In this document: piece after piece, positions 1 to 5,781 of the stretch
How positions within the stretch are numbered: position 1 is the stretch's first letter
Layout of the letters: each line of letters starts with the position of its first letter
Assembly: GCA_030621655.1 (NCBI GenBank)
Contig: JAUXHH010000111.1
Location: 1-5,781, forward strand
Source of the DNA: Desulfobacterales bacterium
Lineage (GTDB): Bacteria > Desulfobacterota > Desulfobulbia > Desulfobulbales > BM004
Reading direction: 5' to 3'
DNA: 5,781 nt
Notes under the pieces: generated by a model
The model's database searches: none
Told to the model about the DNA's origin: nothing
What the model saw: only the letters and a program-made list of their open reading frames with translations
Translations under genes and position numbers: made by a program

Positions 1-1
1 A

Positions 2-451
2 ACGGGAAACTCAAATATTCGAAATCCGATTCTGGCCTCTTTTGTGGCTAAAAGACTCCTTCCTTATCGTGGACTTGGCTCAGGTATTCGCAGAGCGCTT
101 GAAGATTGGCCTGATATTGAATTCGTTGATGATCGGGAGGGATGCCTCTTTATCGCTATTATCCACAGGGTAAAGGTGCACGGAAAAACAAAAAAAGCGC
201 CTGTAAAAACAAATAAAGAGGCAAACAAGGCTTTAAAGGTGCAGAGTGCAGAGGTGAATGCATCTTTAAATGACTTGCAGACTCAGATTATTGGGTTGAT
301 ACGATTGACTTCAAACATATCATATAACGAACTATCCGCAGCCACAGGAAAAGATCGTTCAACTATTATGCGTAATATCAGCAAATTGAAGAAAGCCGGA
401 TTATTGCGCCGCGTTGGATCGAAGAAGACCGGGTACTGGGAGGTGTTATGA
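2..451 (+). CDS. AlbA/Schlafen-type divergent AAA_4 ATPase-like protein, C-terminal part (5' partial)
   Basis: The frame is open to the left edge (first full codon at 2) and ends at TGA 449-451, so only the last 149 residues are visible. The GTG at 44 is an internal codon, because conserved residues (SNIRNPILASF) precede it. The segment SNIRNPILASF...LLPYRGLGSGIRRALE...WPDIEFVDD is the end of the GHKL-like ATPase domain (HATPase_c_4) of proteins with an N-terminal AlbA/Schlafen AAA_4 domain, often annotated as putative ATP-dependent DNA helicase or transcriptional regulator. A lysine-rich linker follows (about residues 60-82), then a winged helix-turn-helix over the last 60 or so residues (ISYNELSAATGKDRSTIMRN, then KLKKAGLLRRVG), which suggests DNA binding. 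The role is inferred: an accessory DNA-binding factor or regulator in the BREX locus. It lies 75 bases before pglZ, on the same strand. The family call is firm; the function is unknown. Confidence 0.88.
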   Translation, partial: TGNSNIRNPILASFVAKRLLPYRGLGSGIRRALEDWPDIEFVDDREGCLFIAIIHRVKVHGKTKKAPVKTNKEANKALKVQSAEVNASLNDLQTQIIGLIRLTSNISYNELSAATGKDRSTIMRNISKLKKAGLLRRVGSKKTGYWEVL

Positions 452-526
452 TATATTGCCCCCGACCTTTTACCGAACAAAATAACACCTGAGCACTGCC
501 CTCTGATAACTGATAACTTTTTTACT
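452..526 (+). promoter_or_regulatory. Spacer upstream of pglZ with a tandem heptamer; possible second-operon leader
   Basis: This 75-base gap separates the AAA_4 gene from pglZ. It contains two back-to-back copies of TGATAAC (504-510 and 511-517) followed by a T-run (518-523). No good Shine-Dalgarno sequence precedes the pglZ ATG. In some studied BREX loci pglZ and brxL form a second transcript, separate from brxA-brxB-brxC-pglX, so a promoter could lie here. I do not see a convincing -35/-10 pair. The regulatory call is therefore weak. Confidence 0.2.
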
Positions 527-3019
527 ATGAACAATATTCAGGAACCACTCAAAAAAATCTTTGACCGGCACCGTACCGTCTTCTGGTACGACACAGACAA
601 AGAGTTGCGTGCTGACTATGAGGCCCTTGACCTGCCTGATGTCATTAAGGTTGAACTGGACAACAATGAGTTTGGCATTAAGCATCGTATTCTCCGGAAA
701 GAGCCAAAGGCCAAGTTCCTTATTTATCATGAAGGAGAGCAGCCCGATGATCTCAATAACTGGCTGCTGGATGTCTTGCTGGCCCATGGTGAATTTCGTA
801 CTGATCAGGCTTCCATTTATTTAAGCGAGTTGTCACTTGGCCCGGAGTTTACTGCCCTGGCTCGGGAGCATCTTGAGTTCTTCAATGCTGCAAAACGCAT
901 GGAGACGCTCAAGAACCTGATAAAACCGGATGATACCCCAAGTGCAATAAAGTTAAAAATGCTTGCTGTCTGCTGTGGGGCTGATCCGAGGATTGACACG
1001 ATTCTTGAAAACCTTCTGGGTGAATTGGCTGTTGAACGGCAAGAAAAATTTAACCTGTTAGCCAGGTGTGGTCTTGAACCGTTTCTCTGGGAGCAACTGA
1101 AACGGCATTATGCTTATGACTCGGAAACCAAGAGCATACGTGACTTTGTAATCGAGCTTTTTCAGTCATGCTATGGCATGGAGCTTGGGACAACGGCAAC
1201 TCTGACTGGAGATGCCATGGTTTTCCTGCGCCGCTGGAAGGATTCAATCCGTCACCGTAAGGCATTCGAGCATCTATCTGATGATTGTGCTGAAATACTT
1301 TTGATTGAACAGGACCTTCAAAAAAGGGGTTTCCGGTCATTGCAGGACATTGATTATTTCCGGCTTATTGACCAAAAAATTATTAGAGATTTGGTCCGTT
1401 CGGTTGCAGACAGGACCGTAAGTGCTGGCGAATGTGCCATGGTGGTAAGAACCCGACGCCAGAGCCATTGGTACGAAAAGTTCAGGCACCTGTATGAAGC
1501 TGTGGAATATGCCGCCCGGTTTATCTATGCCCTAGATGAGATGGATCTGCAGGTGTCATCCTTGTCATCCGGGATAGAAAGATATTCCGGATCATGGTAC
1601 TGGCTAGACCAGTTGTATAGAAAGTTTATTTACCACTCCCTCAGGTCCGGGATGACCTCGCTGCTGGAAATACTCACAGGCCAAGTCGAAGACCTCTATA
1701 CCAACAGTTATCTGCTTCAGGTCAACGACCAATGGCAGCGGGCAGTTGATGAGTGTCAGAAATGGAACGTATATCCATTTGCTGTACAAAACCGTTTTTA
1801 TGAGCGGTGGGTCAAACCGTTTCTCAATAAAAATAAAAAAATATTTGTTATTATCTCAGACGCGCTGCGATTTGAAATTGGTGAGGAGCTTCTTGGTATG
1901 ATCCGCAGGGAAGACCGATACGAGGCGGAGATTGAACCAATGCTTGCGATGCTGCCCAGCTTTACCCAGTTGGGCATGGCCTCCTTGCTGCCCAATAAAA
2001 ATATTACCTTTGCCGACCAGTCCGCTACTATTCTGGTGGACGGCATCAGTTCACAGGGTACTGCCAACAGGTCCAAGATCCTTGCCAATTCTGTTTCGGG
2101 CAGTGCAAAGGCGATGCGGGCGGATGAACTTATGGGCCTCAATAAAGATGAGTGCCGCAGCCTTTTTCGTGAGCATGATGTTGTCTATGTCTTTCATAAC
2201 AGGATAGATGCAACAGGCGATAAAAAAGAATCTGAGGAACGGGTTTTTGAGGCTGTGGAAGAGACCCTGCTGGAACTTATAAAAATAATAAAAAAACTTA
2301 CCGCAGCTAATGCCACCAATATGCTGATTACCAGCGATCATGGCTTTATCTATCAAAACAGGCCGATTGAAGAGTCTGATTTTGCTGATGTTGTGGTTGG
2401 CGGAAAGGAAATTTATCATCAGGACCGCCGTTTTGTTTTGGGAAAAGGCTTGCATCCACATCCGAGTTTGCGGCAATTCACAGCCGAGGAGTTTGGGCTG
2501 GCCGGAGATATGGAGATTCAGATTCCGAAATCAATCAACCGGTTGCGGCTAAAAGGTTCGGGCAGCAGGTATGTACATGGTGGCGCATCACTGCAGGAGC
2601 TGGTTATACCAGTGCTCAAAATAAATAAAAAACGCCAGAGTGATGTCACCTGTATTGGCGTTGATATTCTGCGTAGTGGCACTTCGGTAATCACCTCTGG
2701 ACAATTGTCGGTTGCCTTTTACCAGACCGATCCGGTTACCGGCAAAAAACAGCCTCGAACTTTACGGGCAGGAATATATACAAAAGATGGCGAACTCATT
2801 TCCGATAGTCATGAATTGACCTTTGATTTTACTTCTGAAAACCCAAGAGAACGTGAAATGCAAATTCGGTTTCTCATGACCAGGAAGGCCGATGAAGTCA
2901 ATGGCCAGGATGTTACTTTGCGACTGGATGAACAACTGCCGGGAACATCCCACTTCCGTGAATATAAGACCGTTATTTATACCATGCGGAGATCATTTAC
3001 CAGCGATTTTGATTTTTAG
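527..3019 (+). CDS. pglZ: BREX-1 protein PglZ (alkaline phosphatase superfamily, type A)
   Basis: PglZ is a core protein of every BREX system. It has an alkaline-phosphatase-superfamily fold and works with the BrxB/BrxC/PglX machinery that methylates host DNA and blocks phage replication; its exact reaction is not settled. The 830 residues match the usual 800-870 of the type 1 form. The N-terminus has the family signature (HRTVFWYD about residues 16-23, LDNNEFGIKHRIL, then PDDLNNWLLDVLLAHGEF). The PglZ domain spans roughly residues 435-700. Likely metal or active-site positions are D445 (FVIISDALRFE), T480 (LPSFTQLGMASLLP), D604-H605 (ITSDHGFIYQ) and H684 (YVHGGASLQELVIPVL). All look intact. 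The last 110 or so residues are beta-rich and probably form a C-terminal Ig-like domain. ATG 527 is the only ATG/GTG/TTG start in frame after the stop at 449-451, and it fits the family N-terminus, although the ribosome binding site is poor. brxL follows 74 bases later. Confidence 0.96.
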   Translation: MNNIQEPLKKIFDRHRTVFWYDTDKELRADYEALDLPDVIKVELDNNEFGIKHRILRKEPKAKFLIYHEGEQPDDLNNWLLDVLLAHGEFRTDQASIYLSELSLGPEFTALAREHLEFFNAAKRMETLKNLIKPDDTPSAIKLKMLAVCCGADPRIDTILENLLGELAVERQEKFNLLARCGLEPFLWEQLKRHYAYDSETKSIRDFVIELFQSCYGMELGTTATLTGDAMVFLRRWKDSIRHRKAFEHLSDDCAEILLIEQDLQKRGFRSLQDIDYFRLIDQKIIRDLVRSVADRTVSAGECAMVVRTRRQSHWYEKFRHLYEAVEYAARFIYALDEMDLQVSSLSSGIERYSGSWYWLDQLYRKFIYHSLRSGMTSLLEILTGQVEDLYTNSYLLQVNDQWQRAVDECQKWNVYPFAVQNRFYERWVKPFLNKNKKIFVIISDALRFEIGEELLGMIRREDRYEAEIEPMLAMLPSFTQLGMASLLPNKNITFADQSATILVDGISSQGTANRSKILANSVSGSAKAMRADELMGLNKDECRSLFREHDVVYVFHNRIDATGDKKESEERVFEAVEETLLELIKIIKKLTAANATNMLITSDHGFIYQNRPIEESDFADVVVGGKEIYHQDRRFVLGKGLHPHPSLRQFTAEEFGLAGDMEIQIPKSINRLRLKGSGSRYVHGGASLQELVIPVLKINKKRQSDVTCIGVDILRSGTSVITSGQLSVAFYQTDPVTGKKQPRTLRAGIYTKDGELISDSHELTFDFTSENPREREMQIRFLMTRKADEVNGQDVTLRLDEQLPGTSHFREYKTVIYTMRRSFTSDFDF

Positions 3020-3024
3020 ACCAT

Positions 3025-3054
3025 TTGGAAGGATAATTAATAAAGCGGTATAAA
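3025..3054 (+). promoter_or_regulatory. Possible sigma70-like promoter before brxL
   Basis: TTGGAA (3025-3030) and TATAAA (3049-3054) are 18 bases apart. They match the -35 and -10 consensus at 4 of 6 and 5 of 6 positions. This lies just after the pglZ stop and could give brxL its own transcript. The spacer is AT-rich, so a chance match is quite possible. Confidence 0.22.
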
Positions 3055-3078
3055 GGGTCTTATCCAGTTTACAGGGTT

Positions 3079-3084
3079 AAAGGA
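3079..3084 (+). promoter_or_regulatory. Ribosome binding site deciding the brxL start
   Basis: AAAGGA lies 9 bases before ATG 3094 but only 3 before ATG 3088 and directly against TTG 3085. The spacing favours ATG 3094. That start gives MSELDNKINEHFLGLVVRKD, which agrees with the usual BrxL N-terminus (a short acidic start followed by L..HF.G.VVRKDL). Confidence 0.6.
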
Positions 3085-3093
3085 TTGATGCTA

Positions 3094-5136
3094 ATGAGCG
3101 AGCTTGACAATAAGATTAATGAACATTTTCTAGGCCTGGTCGTTCGCAAGGATCTGGTAAAGATTGTCAAAGGCAATGCCATTGTTCCATCGTATGTTCT
3201 TGAATATCTGCTTGGCCAATACTGCGCTACCTCTGATGAAGCCAGCATAAAAACCGGTATTGAGACTGTTAAAGAGATTCTGCGTAAACACTATGTTCAC
3301 CGTAGTGAGGCCGGATTGGTTAAGTCGATCATCAAGGAAAAAGGCAGACATAAAGTTATTGATAAAATCAGCGTTGCTTTAAATGATAAGGCCGGCACAT
3401 ACGAGGCTTCCTTTTCAAATTTAGGCATAACCAAAGTTCTGGTTGCCGCGGATACGGTCAAGAAACATCCTAAGCTTCTGGTCAGCGGGGTCTGGTGCAT
3501 TGCGGAACTGGAATATGAGAACCTGGACGATCCCAAGGCCTGCCCATGGATAATGGAGTCAATCAAGCCAATCCAGTTATCCCATTTTGACTATGATACC
3601 TACATAGAGGCTCGGAAGAAATTTACCACAGATGAATGGATTGACCTGCTCATGCAGAGTCTTGGTTTTAATCCTGAGATGTTTGGCAAACGCAGTAAAT
3701 TATTACAGCTTGTCCGACTGATCCCATACTGTGAAAGGAACTATAATGTTATTGAACTTGGCCATAAAGGCACGGGGAAGTCACATATTTATTCGGAGTT
3801 TTCACCGCATGGCATACTGATATCAGGTGGAGAAGTCACGGTGCCAAAGCTTTTTGTCAATAATAATACAGGAAAGCTTGGACTGGTCGGTTACTGGGAT
3901 GCGGTTGCTTTTGATGAGTTCGCTGGTAAGCAGAAGCGGCCAAACAAGGAACTTGTTGACATTATGAAAAACTATATGGCCAATAAGTCCTTCTCCCGAG
4001 GTATAGAAACATTGGGTGCTGAAGCCTCGATGGTTTTTGTTGGCAACACTCAGCATACCCTGCCCTATATGCTCAAACATAGTGACTTATTTGACGAATT
4101 GCCGGCTGCCTACCATGACTCAGCCTTTCTTGACCGCCTCCATTTCTACGTTCCAGGTTGGGAGATAGATATTATCAGAGGAGAGATGTTTTCTGATGGC
4201 TACGGCTTTGTGGTCGATTATCTTGCCGAAATATTACGGACTCTGCGCAACCATGATTTTTCACATCTCTATGCCGAGCAGTTTGAATTGTTGGCAGATA
4301 TTTCAACCAGAGACCGTGATGCCATAAATAAAACCTTTGGCGGCCTAATGAAGATCCTCTTTCCCCACCGTGAAGCCCCGAATGAAGAGATTGAAGAAAT
4401 TTTGAAGTTTGCCATAGAAGGACGGAAAAGGGTTAAAGACCAGTTAATGCGAATTGACCAGACATATGAACCTGTCCGTTTTGGGTTTAATTTACTGGGG
4501 CAGAAAAAAGTAATTTTTGTCAAGACCCTTGAAGAAAAACAATATCCTCAACATTACCATCAGGGCAGCGCCCCGCCTGAGGCAGATGATGAAGAACTTG
4601 CCGCCCAAGAAGAGGCAAAGGCAACTGCCCAGGAAAAAGAAGAACCTCTGAAAGAAAAACATCTGGTCTTTCAAGAAAATCAACGCGGCGTCAGCTATGA
4701 CAACCTTTTTGGCCCTTACTTGAGACGAGTAAAAAAAATAACAATCACAGATCCATATATAAGGTTGTTCTTCCAGGCCAGGAATATGATGGAGTTCCTC
4801 GAAACAGTTGCCAAGTATAAATCCGAAGATGATGTGGTTGATGTAAACCTGATCACTGTGGAAGACGAATTCAAAGGCGAGCAACAGAAAGATTTTCTAA
4901 TCCAGATGCAGATGAGCGTTCAGCCTGCCGGCATACGTTTTTCATGGGAGTTTGACACGTCAGGTTCAGCCCACGCAAGACATATTGTTACCGACCATGG
5001 CTGGAAGATCCTTCTCGACCGCGGCTTGGATATCTTCCAGCATTACGATATGAACGAGGCCTTTTCTATTAATAATCGGCTCCAGGAATATCGGGCTTGT
5101 AAGGCTTTTGAAGTCACCTTCCTGCCGATTGATTAA
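3094..5136 (+). CDS. brxL: BREX protein BrxL, AAA+ ATPase with a MIT_C-like C-terminal domain
   Basis: BrxL is the AAA+ protein that ends type 1 BREX operons. It forms ring-like multimers that bind DNA and is needed for phage exclusion. The 680-residue product begins with the BrxL N-terminal domain (VVRKDLVKIVKG, VPSYVLEYLLGQYC; about residues 1-200). The ATPase core follows: Walker A GHKGTGKS at 223-230 (K229), Walker B VAFDEF at 271-276 (D274, E275), a sensor-like N318 (VFVGNTQ) and a probable arginine finger R348 (FLDRLH). A charged linker rich in E, K and A (about 490-522) leads to the last domain (523-680), with DPYIR 553-557, HARH 627-630, DHGWK 634-638 and DRGLD 642-646. This resembles the phospholipase-D-like C-terminal domain of MITD1 (MIT_C). 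I see no Lon-type protease domain with its Ser-Lys region, which many BrxL proteins carry at this place. The BrxL assignment is firm; the C-terminal domain assignment comes from motif memory. Confidence 0.95.
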   Translation: MSELDNKINEHFLGLVVRKDLVKIVKGNAIVPSYVLEYLLGQYCATSDEASIKTGIETVKEILRKHYVHRSEAGLVKSIIKEKGRHKVIDKISVALNDKAGTYEASFSNLGITKVLVAADTVKKHPKLLVSGVWCIAELEYENLDDPKACPWIMESIKPIQLSHFDYDTYIEARKKFTTDEWIDLLMQSLGFNPEMFGKRSKLLQLVRLIPYCERNYNVIELGHKGTGKSHIYSEFSPHGILISGGEVTVPKLFVNNNTGKLGLVGYWDAVAFDEFAGKQKRPNKELVDIMKNYMANKSFSRGIETLGAEASMVFVGNTQHTLPYMLKHSDLFDELPAAYHDSAFLDRLHFYVPGWEIDIIRGEMFSDGYGFVVDYLAEILRTLRNHDFSHLYAEQFELLADISTRDRDAINKTFGGLMKILFPHREAPNEEIEEILKFAIEGRKRVKDQLMRIDQTYEPVRFGFNLLGQKKVIFVKTLEEKQYPQHYHQGSAPPEADDEELAAQEEAKATAQEKEEPLKEKHLVFQENQRGVSYDNLFGPYLRRVKKITITDPYIRLFFQARNMMEFLETVAKYKSEDDVVDVNLITVEDEFKGEQQKDFLIQMQMSVQPAGIRFSWEFDTSGSAHARHIVTDHGWKILLDRGLDIFQHYDMNEAFSINNRLQEYRACKAFEVTFLPID

Positions 5137-5276
5137 AGATAAAACTGCCGGAGTCAGGATATTTCGCTTCAATATTGCTTCCGGTTGATGAAATAAAAGT
5201 CATTATCGAAAACGAAAAAGGGATAGATTTAGTTACTTCATCGACTTCAACAAAACAATTGATGGAAAACACCTAA
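5133..5276 (+). pseudogene. Orphan coding-like frame just after brxL, no clear start
   Basis: An open frame of 47 codons runs from the TGA at 5130-5132 to TAA 5274-5276. Its translation looks protein-like (SGYFASILLPVDEIKVIIEN near its middle) but has no ATG or GTG near the front. The best near-starts, CTG 5145 and TTG 5175, lack a well-placed ribosome binding site. It could be the tail of a gene whose 5' part was deleted when the brxL end joined this DNA, or chance. I do not recognise the family. Confidence 0.22.
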
Positions 5277-5284
5277 TCGGGTAA

Positions 5285-5311
5285 GGGGAGGTTGTTCTCC
5301 CCCCCCTCCCC
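5285..5311 (+). other. G/C-rich hairpin with alternative pairings
   Basis: GGGGAG (5285-5290) can pair with CTCCCC (5297-5302) across a six-base loop. GGGGAGG (5285-5291) can instead pair with CCTCCCC (5305-5311). The right arm contains eight Cs in a row (5299-5306). No T-run follows, so it is not a classic intrinsic terminator, though it could stall polymerase or protect the 3' end of the brxL transcript. Confidence 0.45.
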
Positions 5312-5368
5312 ACAAGGAAGGACCCAAAGACAGGGTAAAGAGTAGTCAGGATTTTTTTAAACTTTCTG

Positions 5369-5393
5369 AGGCAAATAGGTTATTAGCCTTTTT
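5369..5393 (+). terminator. Probable Rho-independent terminator after the BREX genes
   Basis: AGGC (5369-5372) pairs with GCCT (5386-5389). After one A-A mismatch, AAT (5374-5376) pairs with ATT (5382-5384) around a five-base loop. Five Ts (5389-5393) follow at once. The stem is short and imperfect. It lies 230 bases beyond the brxL stop and is the best terminator-like signal downstream of the operon. A rival pairing, AGGCA 5369-5373 with TGCCT 5395-5399, is also possible. Confidence 0.4.
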
Positions 5394-5739
5394 GTGCCTT
5401 CACCCGTATCCTCACAGTCTTTTTTTGCACCAAGCAAGCATATACCACATTACCAATGGCGTAGCCCTAAAAACCCTTTTAGAGTCTCACCACATCCAAA
5501 AGCACCTCTAATCCCGGACTGAGAATATTGTGAAATTTTATATGAGATATAGCCAAGGTAGGGGTATTTTACCATGGGGAGTGAATATTTTATGTGTAAT
5601 TCCTGTGTAATCATGCTCAGAAAACGATAGGTTTTTATGGATATTTAAGGCATGTTCTGGCAAACAAGAACCCGGCAGTTTATTGAAATATCAATAGATT
5701 CAGAAGAAAAAAGGACTTTACAGAAAACACGCCCGAATT
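5394..5739. other. Noncoding, AT-rich spacer between the BREX operon and the tRNA fragment
   Basis: I find no convincing gene in either strand here. The only ATG-started frames I see are about 18-22 codons without ribosome binding sites. The region is more AT-rich than pglZ and brxL and carries one short direct repeat (TGTGTAAT, 5593-5600 and 5604-5611). This is the kind of gene-free DNA often found next to an integration site. Confidence 0.5.
5593..5611 (+). repeat. Short direct repeat TGTGTAAT x2
   Basis: Two perfect copies of TGTGTAAT are separated by TCC, giving an 11-base period, close to one turn of DNA. They lie about 130-150 bases from the tRNA fragment. They could be arm-type sites for an integrase or excisionase, but at eight bases they could also be chance. 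Confidence 0.3.
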
Positions 5740-5781
5740 ACTTAAAATCCCTCGGTATAATATACCGTGCCGGTTCGACTC
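5740..5781 (+). tRNA. Partial tRNA-Leu(UAA), 3' half; probable island attachment site (att)
   Basis: CTTAAAA (5741-5747) is a leucine anticodon loop with anticodon TAA at 5743-5745. The 3' anticodon strand TCCCT follows (5748-5752). A long class II variable arm comes next (5753-5767), folding as CGGTA-TAATA-TACCG. The T stem GCCGG (5769-5773) and loop TTCGACT (5774-5780) follow, and the window ends at the first base of the returning T stem. The sequence before it does not pair with TCCCT beyond A5740 and has no D arm or acceptor strand, so this is not a whole tRNA gene. The likely origin is duplication of the tRNA 3' end on integration of a mobile element. The anticodon side faces the BREX genes, which places the element to the left and the chromosome to the right. 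Confidence 0.72.

Noticed and set aside
44..451. A free-standing 135-residue winged-helix protein starting at GTG 44
   Set aside because: The frame continues upstream to the window edge with conserved family residues, so this is the tail of a larger protein.
3085..3093. TTG 3085 or ATG 3088 as the brxL start
   Set aside because: Both lie too close to the AAAGGA ribosome binding site. ATG 3094 has proper spacing and fits the family N-terminus.
470..5172. Minus-strand and alternate-frame open frames across pglZ and brxL
   Set aside because: They lie wholly or mostly inside well-supported genes on the + strand and show no family motifs.
5562..5640. Small frames in the right spacer, including one from ATG 5575 encoding a CxxC
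   Set aside because: They are under 25 codons and lack ribosome binding sites, and I know of no homologue.
5137..5739. CRISPR array or insertion sequence in the downstream spacer
   Set aside because: No regularly spaced repeats of 25-40 bases, no terminal inverted repeats with target duplication, and no transposase frame were seen.
5731..5781. A complete tRNA-Leu gene starting near GCCCGA at 5731
   Set aside because: There is no room for a D arm or 5' anticodon strand between 5731 and the anticodon loop, and AATTA (5736-5740) does not pair with TCCCT. Only the 3' half is supported.

Overview
The window holds the 3' end of a BREX (bacteriophage exclusion) type 1 phage-defence locus and, at its right edge, what looks like the boundary of the genomic island that carries it. 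All genes lie on the + strand. I cannot place the organism firmly. The moderate GC content and protein style suggest a proteobacterium or a Desulfobacterota-like bacterium, but this is only an impression.

Layout: (1) positions 2-451 are the C-terminal part of an AlbA/Schlafen-type 'divergent AAA_4' ATPase-like protein ending in a winged helix-turn-helix. It is cut by the window's left edge. (2) After 75 noncoding bases comes pglZ (527-3019), the alkaline-phosphatase-superfamily core protein of BREX. (3) After 74 bases comes brxL (3094-5136), the AAA+ protein that marks type 1 BREX loci. (4) Positions 5137-5739 hold no convincing gene. They contain a codingless-looking spacer with an orphan open frame, a G/C-rich hairpin, a probable Rho-independent terminator and short repeats. 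(5) Positions 5740-5781 are the 3' half of a tRNA-Leu(UAA) gene, from the anticodon loop to the T loop, running off the window. No matching 5' half lies upstream.

How the parts fit: in known type 1 BREX the order is brxA-brxB-brxC-pglX-pglZ-brxL, so brxA, brxB, brxC and pglX are expected to the left of this window. The AAA_4 gene would then be an accessory insertion between pglX and pglZ. PglZ belongs with the BrxB/BrxC/PglX modification and exclusion machinery, and BrxL is needed for phage exclusion. The partial tRNA, with its anticodon end facing the BREX genes, has the geometry of a tyrosine-integrase attachment site at the distal end of an island that entered a tRNA-Leu gene.

The most interesting point is the C-terminus of this BrxL. 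I see no Lon-protease-like domain. Instead, behind a charged linker, there is a domain that resembles the phospholipase-D-like C-terminal domain of the eukaryotic ESCRT-associated protein MITD1 (MIT_C).
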